Assembly: GCA_030447785.1 (NCBI GenBank)
Contig: JAUJOF010000001.1
Location: forward strand, 385,368 to 449,367
From: Solirubrobacteraceae bacterium
Lineage (GTDB): Bacteria; Actinomycetota; Thermoleophilia; Solirubrobacterales; Solirubrobacteraceae
Direction of reading: 5' to 3'
Length of the DNA: 64,000 nt
Notes under the pieces: model-generated
Told to the model about the DNA's origin: nothing
The model's input: only the letters and a program-made list of their open reading frames with translations
Databases searched by the model: none
Shown: one piece after another, positions 17,946-25,492 of the stretch
Layout of the letters: each line of letters opens with the position of its first letter
Position numbering within the stretch: the first letter of the stretch is position 1
Made by a program: the position numbers and the translations under genes

Positions 17946-18615
17946 CTAGAGCTCGTCGAGGTCTCGGAGCAGCTTGAACTGCTTCTCAAACAGCCGATTC
18001 TGCTCGTCGCGGAGTCGCTTGATCTCGGTGAGCTGCGAGTCGATCAGCGCGCCCATGACGTCGAGCCGGGTCTGCTGTTCAGGTCCGCCCCGCCCGGCTA
18101 TGTCCGTTTGGCGTTCCACGATGCGCGCCAACTCGAGCGCAGCCTCGCCCTGGCGATCCATGACGGCCTGCTGCTCCCGGTCGAGGGCTTCCCCGGCTGC
18201 CGCCTTTTCCTGTGCTGTCGAGCTCGGATTGCTGAGTCGAGTACAGCGATCGACCCAACGAGTATTCCCAGCACGAGCGCAGCGACGCCAACGAGGTGGG
18301 TTGGTCGCACGTCGCGAGGCAGTTTCGCGAGCCACGGCGTGAGGAAGACGACAGCGTCCCGACGCTGACGATCATGACGGCGCTCGCCACCACGATGCAG
18401 TGGAAGCCGGTGGGCTCGCCGGTGATGGCGCCGGCGATCGCTACGACTTCCGCGTAGAGCAGAAAACAACCGAGGCACACGATCCCGAAGACAACCCGGC
18501 TGTAGTGGCGGCCGGGTGTCGCCGGTGGGCGTAGCCGCTCGGTTAGCAGCGCCCCGAACATCAAGGCTGGGAGCAAGGCTGCAGCGATCTGGAAGAACGC
18601 TCGATCGTCTTCCAT
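17946..18615 (-). pseudogene. Membrane protein with C-terminal coiled coil, frameshifted
   Basis: Three frames join into one protein of about 220 residues. It starts MEDDRAFFQIAAALLPALMF, and its helices include VVFGIVCLGCFLLYAEVVAI, then, after a shift near 18355, TPWLAKLPRDVRPTHLVGVA and ALVLGILVGSIAVLDSAIR. A second shift near 18235 leads to SSTAQEKAAAGEALDREQQA and a heptad-rich coiled coil ending EKQFKLLRDLDEL. The layout is four membrane helices plus a cytoplasmic coiled coil. No family is recognised, and no enzyme motif is seen. Confidence 0.6.
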
Positions 18616-18719
18616 CGGTAAGAGCTTGACAGCCGCCGCGGCGCTGAGTCTGGTGTCACACCGTCCTGGGCACCCGCCGACCCTGGCCGTCGCCGCTCGC
18701 TGCTCCCTGCCCGAGCCCT

Positions 18720-18976
18720 ATGGCCGGCCTCCAGCGGCCGGAATTCGAAGCCGACCTAATCCGTGAGCGAACCACCGCCGGACTTGCCGCCGCGCGCCCG
18801 CGGCCGCCGGGGTGGGCGCAAGCCCGCGCTAACGCCCGCCAAGATCAACGCCGCCCCGCCAGATGCACGCCGCCCGTCAGCACACCGTCAACGAGATCGC
18901 CCAAGCCCTCGGCGTCAGCCGCGCGAGCGTCTATAGCGCGCTCGCCAAGCCTTCCGAGCCACCGGCGAGCGGATAG
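18720..18976 (+). pseudogene. Serine recombinase (resolvase) C-terminal remnant
   Basis: Across shifted frames the sequence reads EFEADLIRERTTAGLAAAR, then GRRGGRKPALTPAKINAA, then QHTVNEIAQALGVSRASVYS and ALAKPSEPPASG before TAG. This is the end of the catalytic domain, the basic hinge and the HTH of a Tn3-type resolvase or invertase. The N-terminal two thirds with the catalytic serine are absent, and there are at least two frame changes. It marks a former transposon or integrated element in the accessory region. Confidence 0.8.
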
Positions 18977-19045
18977 CGCCACCGAGATCGCAGGAGAGGG
19001 TCGCGCTAGGTCCGTCCCAGGCCAGCGTCTCCTGCTATAGGAACG

Positions 19046-19645
19046 TCAGGACCCTCTCTCGGTATCCTGAGCAGGAGGCTCGTCGAGCCGTCCGCGCGAG
19101 TTGTGGCGCCGCATGTCGTCGACGAGGTCGTCGATGAGGTGTTCGACCTCCGATCGCACGGACTGACCGTCGGCGAGCCGCACGACGCCACGGAATCCGC
19201 GCGCGAGATCGTCGGACTGCTCGTAGACGACGAGCGGCAGCGGAAGTCGGCTCCGCGGCTTGACCTCGCGGTCAGCGCGCGCCGGGTCGGTGTCGTCGAG
19301 CAGGTCAATCCCACGATCCGCACCCTCGATTTCGATCCACGCGCTGGCGACGTACTCGCTCCGCTCGGGATGCTCGTTCAGGATCTCCAACGTCAAGACG
19401 TAGTCGAGCGGCAGGTCAGCGCGCGCGAACAGCACGCCCTCAGCTGGCGACGGAAAACGGGTTAGCCGGTGCCCGAACTCAACTCGCATCCGCGTCTGCT
19501 CGCGCTGCTTATCGCGCTGACGCTGCCACGCCAATGCCTGCTCGGCCAAGTCGTTCGCTCGCCCGCTCCGACGAAGCCCTAGCGCGGCGACCACGAACGC
19601 GCCGCCAGCAATGATGACGGAGATGGTCTCGGTCGCCAGGCTCAC
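19046..19645 (-). CDS. Membrane-anchored protein of unknown function
   Basis: The product has about 199 residues from GTG 19645 (SLATETISVIIAGGAFVVAA), with one N-terminal membrane helix, then a basic amphipathic segment (WQRQRDKQREQTRMRVEFG) and a soluble domain of beta-strand character containing LPLDYVLTLEILNEHPER. The C-terminus is charged. An in-frame start at 19864 would add 73 residues that look non-coding. I do not recognise a family. It follows the HEPN-like gene on the same strand and may be in an operon with it. Base composition is less GC-extreme than in the housekeeping genes. Confidence 0.6.
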   Translation of the reverse strand: MSLATETISVIIAGGAFVVAALGLRRSGRANDLAEQALAWQRQRDKQREQTRMRVEFGHRLTRFPSPAEGVLFARADLPLDYVLTLEILNEHPERSEYVASAWIEIEGADRGIDLLDDTDPARADREVKPRSRLPLPLVVYEQSDDLARGFRGVVRLADGQSVRSEVEHLIDDLVDDMRRHNSRGRLDEPPAQDTERGS

Positions 19646-19860
19646 TCGGGGAAGGTTGCCATCCGGGTAAGACGCGGGGGTGTCTAACCAACGAGCTCCC
19701 ACTCGGCCGCGACTCTTCACGGACACCGCCCGATGGCAGAACCCGATCCTTGCGGCCGGGGTTTTGGCCCGCATGGGCGGGCAGCAAAGGATGCCTCGGC
19801 GGTAATGGTCCACGCCGGCGCCGCCACGGCTCGACCGGCCAAGGTCGGCCGCACGAGGCG

Positions 19861-20746
19861 TCACGACGACGAAGCAACCACGATCTTGCGAGTGAGCTCA
19901 ACAGCGGGACGGAGCACCTCGTTGTAGAACGCGGGCGCCAGTGCGAAGTGCGTCTGCGCGTCCATCACGGGCACGAGCTCCTCGGGCTTGTCACCCTTGC
20001 CGCGATAGATGATGGCTCGCTCTCCGTGCAGTTCTGACGGCCGGCGTCGTTGGTGCGTGAAGCCGTTGCGCTCCTGCTTGATGAAGCCGAACAGCTCGTT
20101 CTCCGCGAGGGCTCGAAGGTCGCTCCACTCGGCACGGTCCTGATAGGCCGTGTCAAGCTCGCTCAGGCTTCCACGGCCGAAAGAGGGCTGTCGGCGATCC
20201 CCCCGACGGGTGGTCTCGACAGGCAGCCCAGCTCGGCAGCGCAAAAGTATGGCGAGGCGGTCACAGGCGGCTATCCCACGATACAGCGCCGAGTCCACCA
20301 TCTGGGCCGCGAACCATCGCGACAGGATCCTGCTGCCCGCGATTTGCTGGTGGGGGCGCTCAAAGAGCTCAGCCGCGTTCGGCGGCTCGACGGCGTACCT
20401 CTGAGCGACGACGACTACCTCCGCTGGCCACGGCATAGCGTCGAACTGCTCGTCACCTGACCCCTTCACGGTCGGGGCGTCGCCCCGCTCGCGCTTGATC
20501 ACGTAGTCGCGAAGGAGCGTCAGCGCCAGTAGCGCTTCGAACCGGTACTCGTCGATGAGCAGGTGCAGTGTCTGTTAGCGCGTCGATGTACGTCCGATGC
20601 AAGTCGGGGTCCGCAATGCCCTGGAGCTCGTTCTCCGGGTACTCCATGACTAGGTCGGAAAAGCCCTCGTAGTCAGGCAACGCGTAGTCTTGATGTTCCG
20701 CGTCGCGAGCGTCGGCAATCGCCTGAGCATCGATCTCGAAGGGCAC
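19861..20746 (-). pseudogene. HEPN-like domain protein, frameshifted
   Basis: The N-terminal part starts MPFEIDAQAIADARDAEHQD. Near 20570 the frame shifts to LLIDEYRFEALLALTLLRDY and stays open to 19861, about 295 residues in all. It is largely helical, and near the C-terminus it carries FIKQERNGFTHQRR, where R-N-x-x-x-H matches the RNase motif of HEPN proteins. HEPN domains act as toxins or in phage defence. The motif alone is weak evidence, so the family is a proposal. The start is only 11 bases from a divergent membrane-protein gene. Confidence 0.55.
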
Positions 20747-20757
20747 GGCCAGAGGCT

Positions 20758-21081
20758 ATGGGCCACCGAGTTCCGCTGACGCTGGTCGCTTACGCTGGCC
20801 TCACGCTGGCGCCGTTCGTGGTTGCCGTCGCTCGCGGTGAGTGGAATGCCGCCATCACTGCGACCGCGGTCCTGGTGGCCGTTTTGCTCATCTTCCTGCT
20901 GCGGGGAAGCCGCGTCGCGTGGTGGTGCGCCGTTGCTTTGGAGTTCGCCCACCTGGTAGCGAATGTTGTGGATCCGCCTCCATGGTGGACCTGCGCCTTG
21001 TCTGTGCTGGCGTTCGCGACGCTCATCGCTCCACCGACCCGCCGCTACGTGCGCGAGGCCCCGACCGGGCGCGCCCGGTGA
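20758..21081 (+). CDS. Small multi-helix membrane protein
   Basis: The protein has 107 residues and about four hydrophobic segments: LVAYAGLTLAPFVVAVA, ITATAVLVAVLLIFLL, AWWCAVALEFAHLVANVV and CALSVLAFATLIAPP. The C-terminus is basic. No family is recognised and no ribosome site is evident. The ATG lies 11 bases from the divergent start of the HEPN-like gene, so both promoters must overlap the coding regions or the transcripts must be leaderless. Confidence 0.65.
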   Translation: MGHRVPLTLVAYAGLTLAPFVVAVARGEWNAAITATAVLVAVLLIFLLRGSRVAWWCAVALEFAHLVANVVDPPPWWTCALSVLAFATLIAPPTRRYVREAPTGRAR

Positions 21082-21267
21082 GCGATCGCTGGCCGGAACA
21101 CCCGAGAGCGGTCGTCATGGACCCGCCGATGGACGATGGCCTTGGCTCATCGTGACGCACGTCGCGGGCTCTCAGCTACCGGCCGTACCGCCCCCTCCCT
21201 CTCGGCCGGTGGAGCGACAAGGCGGGTTCGGCCGGCGCCGCTGCGCGCCGGCCGAACCGCTGGTGGC

Positions 21268-21609
21268 CTATGCCGCGGTGACGGCGCCGGACTCGGTCGG
21301 CAGGCCGGCGGCGACCCAGTCCTCCTTGCCCTCGACGTACTCGCGCACGTTGGTGTACCCGAGCCTCTCGAGCTTGGCGGCCGCGACGCCCGAGTTCTTG
21401 CAGGGCGTGTTGGCGCAGTAGGTGACGATCGCCGCGTCCTTGTCGGCCAGCAGCTTGGGCGCCTGGGCGTCGATGTCGTCGTGTGGGATGTTGATCGCGC
21501 CCGGAATGTGCTCCTGGTCGAAGTACACGGCGGGGAGGGCCTCGACGACGATGACGTCGCCGTGGTCGACGAGCTGCTTGAGCTCCTCGCGGGTGATGCT
21601 GGTGGGCAT
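21268..21609 (-). CDS. Rhodanese-domain sulfurtransferase
   Basis: The 113-residue single-domain rhodanese has PAVYFDQEHIPGAINIPHDD and the active loop VTYCANTPCKNSG, with the catalytic Cys at about residue 65. A second Cys in the loop is unusual and may form a disulphide. It moves sulfane sulfur from thiosulfate or persulfides to thiol acceptors. ATG 21609 has a strong AGGAGG site. The divergent TetR-type gene and two palindromes in the intergenic region suggest repression that is lifted by a sulfur or electrophile signal (inference). Confidence 0.92.
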   Translation of the reverse strand: MPTSITREELKQLVDHGDVIVVEALPAVYFDQEHIPGAINIPHDDIDAQAPKLLADKDAAIVTYCANTPCKNSGVAAAKLERLGYTNVREYVEGKEDWVAAGLPTESGAVTAA

Positions 21610-21644
21610 GTGTGCCTCCTGACGCTCGTGGTGATTCGGGAATA

Positions 21645-21659
21645 CGGACCGTTGGTCCG
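21645..21659. promoter_or_regulatory. Operator 1 of the rhodanese/TetR pair
   Basis: CGGACCGTTGGTCCG is a perfect 6+3+6 palindrome. The same half-sites occur 43 bases away (centre to centre), about four turns of the helix. It is a likely binding site of the divergent TetR-type regulator. Confidence 0.7.
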
Positions 21660-21687
21660 CTTCAGGCGGCCCAACGTAGCACAGAAT

Positions 21688-21702
21688 CGGACCTATGGTC
21701 CG
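21688..21702. promoter_or_regulatory. Operator 2 of the rhodanese/TetR pair
   Basis: CGGACCTATGGTCCG has the same CGGACC-N3-GGTCCG form as operator 1, and both copies are followed by CTT. The element lies 38 bases before the ATG of the TetR-type gene. Confidence 0.7.
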
Positions 21703-21740
21703 CTTGTGGCACACTGCTCGTCGTGCCCCGGACCGAGTCG

Positions 21741-22348
21741 ATGTCCCCGATGAGCCGTGTAGAGCTGCCGGTCGTCGGCGAGCCGGCACCCGAGCGGGCC
21801 GACGCCTCGCGAAATCGTCAGAAGATCCTCGAGGCGGCGCGGCGCCTGTTCGCTCAGCGCGGTCTGGCCGAGGTGACGATGGAGACCGTCGCCGGCGAGG
21901 CCGGCGTGGGCAAGGGACGGTCTTTCGGCGGTTCGGCGACCGCGGCGCGCTACTGGAGGCGCTGCTCGACGAGCAGGAACGCGAGCTGCAGGAGCGACTC
22001 TTGCGCGGGCCACCGCCGCTCGGCCCCGGCGCGCCCGCCCGCGATCGCCTGACCGCCTTCCTCGACGCGCTCCTTGACCTCTGGGAGCAGCACGGCAAGC
22101 TGGTGCTGGCGTCAGAGACCTCCGCCCCTGGGGCGCGCTACCGCACGGGCGCCTATGCCGCCTGGCATCAGCACACCATGCTCCTGCTCGCCGAGTGTCG
22201 CCCCGACGCCGACGCCTCCCTCGACGCCCACCTGCTGCTCGCAGCGCTCGACGCCCAGCTGCTGACGCACCTTCGCGAAGAGGCAGCGGTCGACCACAAG
22301 CGCCTCGCGCGCGGCCTTCGCGAGCTCGCCACAAGGCTCAGCGCGTAG
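21741..22348 (+). pseudogene. TetR family regulator, frameshifted
   Basis: The N-terminal HTH reads NRQKILEAARRLFAQRGLAE and VTMETVAGEAGVGKG. Near 21915 one base is missing (GGGA run) and the frame changes to TVFRRFGDRGALLEALLDEQ and the helical ligand domain ending RELATRLSA. The joined product has about 203 residues, normal for TetR. ATG 21741 is chosen; GTG 21723 is an alternative. It probably binds the two CGGACC palindromes and controls the divergent rhodanese. The break looks like a sequencing indel because both halves are well conserved. Confidence 0.85.
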
Positions 22349-22462
22349 ACCCCCGCCGTCGGCCCAACATGCCCGCCACCGACCGGCTGAGCCCTCCCGG
22401 TGAGGGATCGGCAACGGGACACCGCCGGCTGCTCTGCGGTCGCCTGATGGCGCCCTGCGGCT

Positions 22463-22987
22463 TCAGTGGGTAGCAGCAGGCCATAGGCCGCGAGCGACGG
22501 CGCATCTTTCACGGCGCCTGCCCTGACCATCGCTACCCACTCGTCGTCGGCCACGCGCAGCGTGCGCATGTCCTGCTCCTCGGCCGTACGGCCCACTTCG
22601 CCGAGCGTGAGGTCGGTTGCCAACCACACGTCGAAGCCCTGGGTCGAGTACCCGTAGGCCTCGTAGAGGTGGCCGAGGTGACGCAGTGCTCCGGCACGCA
22701 ACCCCGTCTCCTCCTCGAGTTCCGCCCGCGCGAGCTCCCCGGGCTCGACGGTCGAATCGTCCTCCCAAGAGCCCTGTGGGAACTCCCCACAGGCGCTGAC
22801 CGACGGGGTAGCGAAACTGCTCGACGAGCCACAGCCCGCGATCGTCCTTCGGGATGATCAGCGCGAAATCCGGCTTCTCAACGACGCCGAAGACGCCCCG
22901 CGAGCCGTCCGCCCGCTCGATGTCGTCCTCGCGCACGCGCATCCACCGGTTCTCGTAGACGGTCCTGCTCGCGAGGCGTCGGATCAT
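22463..22987 (-). pseudogene. Nudix hydrolase, frameshifted
   Basis: The N-terminus is MIRRLASRTVYENRWMRVRE and ALIIPKDDRGLWLVEQFRYP, typical of ADP-ribose pyrophosphatase-like Nudix enzymes. An extra G near 22790 shifts the frame, after which FPQGSWEDDSTVEPGELARA and ELEEETGLRAGALRHLGHLY form the Nudix box with its EE pair. The C-terminus reads DAPSLAAYGLLL, after which the stop is uncertain. The likely activity is hydrolysis of a nucleoside diphosphate derivative. It is convergent with the TetR-type gene. Confidence 0.8.
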
Positions 22988-23182
22988 CGATCCAGTGTGA
23001 TTTCGCGCTGGCACATCTGTCTACCTCGCTCGGACGCCATCGCGGGCGCGGTCATGCCGAGCACGCGCCTGCAAGAACGCCCGCACGGGCGCCGACAAGC
23101 CGATCGGCTTGCGGGAGGCCGCTCCATGCCGGCCGCGACGGTCGGGACCGACGCATGGCTCTGTGCTGGTAATACGACGCCT

Positions 23183-23573
23183 ATGGAGCACTTCCGCGCA
23201 GCCGGCCTCGAGCCTTTCGAGAACCAATGGCACTTCTCACACGCCGTGGCGGCCCGAGGGCTGTTGCTGCTCTCCGGAGTCACCGGAACCGACGTCGACG
23301 GAAGTGTGCCAAGTGACCCGGCCCGAGCAGTTCGAGCAAGCGTTCGTTTATCTGGGCCTGTATCTCGAGGCGGCTGGCGCGTCGCTCGAGGACGTCGTCG
23401 AGTTGACGAGCTACCACGTCGACCTGCGCCAGCACCTAAACGTCTTCATGGCAGCTAAGGACCGCCACCTGGTCGCGCCGTACCCGGCCTGGTCGGCGGT
23501 CGGCGTCGCGCAGCTGATCACCGAAGGCGCTTTGGTGGAAATCCGCGTGATCGCCGTCGACCCCAGAAGGTGA
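23183..23573 (+). pseudogene. RidA family deaminase, frameshifted
   Basis: From ATG 23183 the protein reads MEHFRAAGLEPFENQWHFSH and LLLLSGVTGTDVDG. Near 23310 the frame shifts to EQFEQAFVYLGLYLEAAGAS, DVVELTSYHVDLRQHLNVFM and ALVEIRVIAVDPRR. RidA proteins hydrolyse reactive enamine/imine intermediates made by PLP enzymes. The usual Arg that binds the carboxylate is in the C-terminal EIRVIAV. The length (about 130 residues) fits. One indel explains the break. Confidence 0.85.
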
Positions 23574-23617
23574 GCGCCGATCAAGGATCGTCCTGGGGCG
23601 CGCGTCAGCGGCTGTAG

Positions 23618-24493
23618 TTAGGCGCCGCGGGACTCGGCGAGGCGTCGCAGCCAGTATCGGAACCAGTCGGCACCGTAAGGGACGTAGACGCGAGTTGGCA
23701 CTCCGCGAGTCCGGAGATCGTGGAGCACCTCGGGGCGCACGCCGAGCAGTTGCTCGACCGGCACGGGCCCGTGCGCGAGGAGCAAGGCCTCGCGCAGCCG
23801 GGCGTCGTGAGTGGCCATCGTCCATGCCGTGTTGCGTTCGGCTAGACGGAACGCCAGTTGCAGAAATGCGACGTCGGTCGGCTCTCCGTAGGGATGGGCG
23901 CCGGTGGCCTCCACGTAGGCGCCCTTGACGAGCCGGACGTGCACGCCGGCCTCGACCAACGCGTCCGCGTCAGCGGGCGAGCGCAGCAGGTTCGCTTGGA
24001 CTGTGGCTCCGAGCCGGTCGGCCAGGCCGCGCGCGGCGACCTCGACGACGCACGCCAGGACGGCGTCGGTGTGCGCTGCCTCCTCGGCCCCGACCTGCAC
24101 CCGCCGGCCGGCCGACAAGGCGCTCGCAATGGCCGCGAGGCGCTCCGCGACGGCCGACGAGTCCGTGACCAGCGCCAGATGCGAGAGATCGACCGACAGC
24201 CAGGCGTCCGCCGGGGGTGGCGGCAGGGCGCGGGCGAGATCGAGGTAGTCCTCGAGCACATGATCGGCGGCTGCCGGGTCGCTGACGCGCTCGCCGAAGA
24301 TGTCGACACTGACCCCGTGCCGCTGCTCGAGCAACCTCGCGGCGGTGTCGAGTGCGTCGGTGCCTGTCCGGCCCGCCACGTAGCGCGAGGCGGCACGCCA
24401 GGCGGCCGCTTCGCCGCCCGGCGCGCGCTTGACCGTGCGCTCCAGCCGCTCGCTGGTCGCAAGTCGAAACAGCGCTATGCGGTCGAGCCCCAT
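23618..24493 (-). CDS. Proline dehydrogenase
   Basis: The 291-residue FAD-dependent TIM-barrel enzyme oxidises proline to pyrroline-5-carboxylate. Diagnostic motifs are VDLSHLAL, VRLVKGAYVE (flavin site, about residues 187-196), MATHDARL and the C-terminal YVPYGADWFRYWLRRLAE, whose two Arg residues bind proline. It is the short monofunctional form. No P5C dehydrogenase gene is adjacent. The frame is intact although its neighbours are broken. It is divergent from the DUF4160 gene. Confidence 0.93.
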   Translation of the reverse strand: MGLDRIALFRLATSERLERTVKRAPGGEAAAWRAASRYVAGRTGTDALDTAARLLEQRHGVSVDIFGERVSDPAAADHVLEDYLDLARALPPPPADAWLSVDLSHLALVTDSSAVAERLAAIASALSAGRRVQVGAEEAAHTDAVLACVVEVAARGLADRLGATVQANLLRSPADADALVEAGVHVRLVKGAYVEATGAHPYGEPTDVAFLQLAFRLAERNTAWTMATHDARLREALLLAHGPVPVEQLLGVRPEVLHDLRTRGVPTRVYVPYGADWFRYWLRRLAESRGA

Positions 24494-24600
24494 GAGCTCA
24501 TGCTGTCAGCGACCCCGTCGGTGCGCCTGTCCCACAGCCGGATCCCCTTGCGGGCCGGCGGGTCGGGGTTGACATCAGTGGGTGTGCGTACGGTTCCCCG

Positions 24601-24864
24601 GTGCCTCGGGTCAGCTCCTTCTACGGCATCGCGATCTACATGTATTGGAACGAGGCGCACCATGCGCGGCCACACTTTCACGCCCGATATGCGGGCGAGG
24701 CCGCATCGATCGACCTCGTCGGCGAGTTGATCGCAGGCTCGTTGCCGCGGCGCGCGCTCGTGCTCGTCGCCGAGTGGGCCGACGCGCACCGCGAGGAACT
24801 GGAGGCCAACTGGCACCGCGACCACCGCGACGAACCGCTGCTGCCGATCGATCCCCTTCCATAG
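24601..24864 (+). CDS. DUF4160 protein
   Basis: The 87-residue protein starts at GTG 24601. The pattern YGIAIYMYWNEAHHARPHFH and ARYAGEAASIDLVGELIAG is typical of DUF4160, with conserved His residues in RPHFHARY. It forms a two-gene unit with the DUF2442 gene 10 bases downstream. This pairing recurs in many bacteria and is suspected of being a toxin-antitoxin-like or regulatory module, but no biochemical role is established to my knowledge. Confidence 0.88.
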   Translation: MPRVSSFYGIAIYMYWNEAHHARPHFHARYAGEAASIDLVGELIAGSLPRRALVLVAEWADAHREELEANWHRDHRDEPLLPIDPLP

Positions 24865-24874
24865 AATCGCCCAT

Positions 24875-25414
24875 GTGGAGCCGCTGGTGGACATTGTCGC
24901 GGTCGAGGTCACCGATGAGTACCGGCTGCGTCTGAGCTTCTCCGACGGAACGACCGGAGAGGTCGACTTCGGGGAGCGCGAATGGCGCGGAGTCTTCGCA
25001 CCGTTGGCCGATCCGAGCTACTTCGCGCAAGTGACGGTCGACCCCGCTGCGGGCACGATCACCTGGCCCAACGGCACAGACATGGCGCCGGAGCCTCTGT
25101 ATGAAGAGGCTCGCCGTCACCTCGCTCACGCGAGGCCCGCGAAGGAGCTGAGTACCGCGCCCGGCGAGCAAGCCGTCCGCCCCGGTCGAATCCTGTCCAG
25201 CGGTCGCCGCGGCCGTCGAGCGGTGGCGTGGCCACCGCCCGCGACCGGGCGCTCGCATACCCGGCAGCGGCCGAGCAACAGCCAAGACCGTCCCGCAGGA
25301 TCCGCTTACGCGACGCCCAGACCGACCGCGCCGGCGCGTTTGGGCACCGCCGTTCGGCTGTCACAGGACCAGCGCGACGAGTCGGCGCCAAGACGATCTG
25401 CACGACCACGATAG
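24875..25414 (+). CDS. DUF2442 protein (credible to about 25140)
   Basis: The first 85-90 residues are a DUF2442 domain: VDIVAVEVTDEYRLRLSFSD, GEVDFGEREWRG and TITWPNGTDMAPEPLYEEAR. Family members end about here. The frame stays open for another 90 residues of Arg/Pro-rich sequence that looks non-coding, so a stop was probably lost through an indel near 25140. The stretch from there to glmU at 25493 shows no other gene. It is coupled to the DUF4160 gene. GTG 24875 is the start; the ATG at 24873 is out of frame. Confidence 0.8.
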   Translation: MEPLVDIVAVEVTDEYRLRLSFSDGTTGEVDFGEREWRGVFAPLADPSYFAQVTVDPAAGTITWPNGTDMAPEPLYEEARRHLAHARPAKELSTAPGEQAVRPGRILSSGRRGRRAVAWPPPATGRSHTRQRPSNSQDRPAGSAYATPRPTAPARLGTAVRLSQDQRDESAPRRSARPR

Positions 25415-25492
25415 GACTGATGCCATCGGCTCGGCGACGTCGTCCCCGCCCCGCACCGCGCCGCCCGCCGCACCCGTCCTACCATCCCCCCG

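Noticed and set aside
25183..25192. GGTCGAATCC, similar to a tRNA T loop
   Set aside because: No acceptor stem or anticodon arm can be drawn around it; the same word at 28539 also lacks a tRNA.
16282..25450. Complete prophage or conjugative element
   Set aside because: No capsid, portal, terminase, relaxase or replication genes are visible, only recombinase and HNH fragments.
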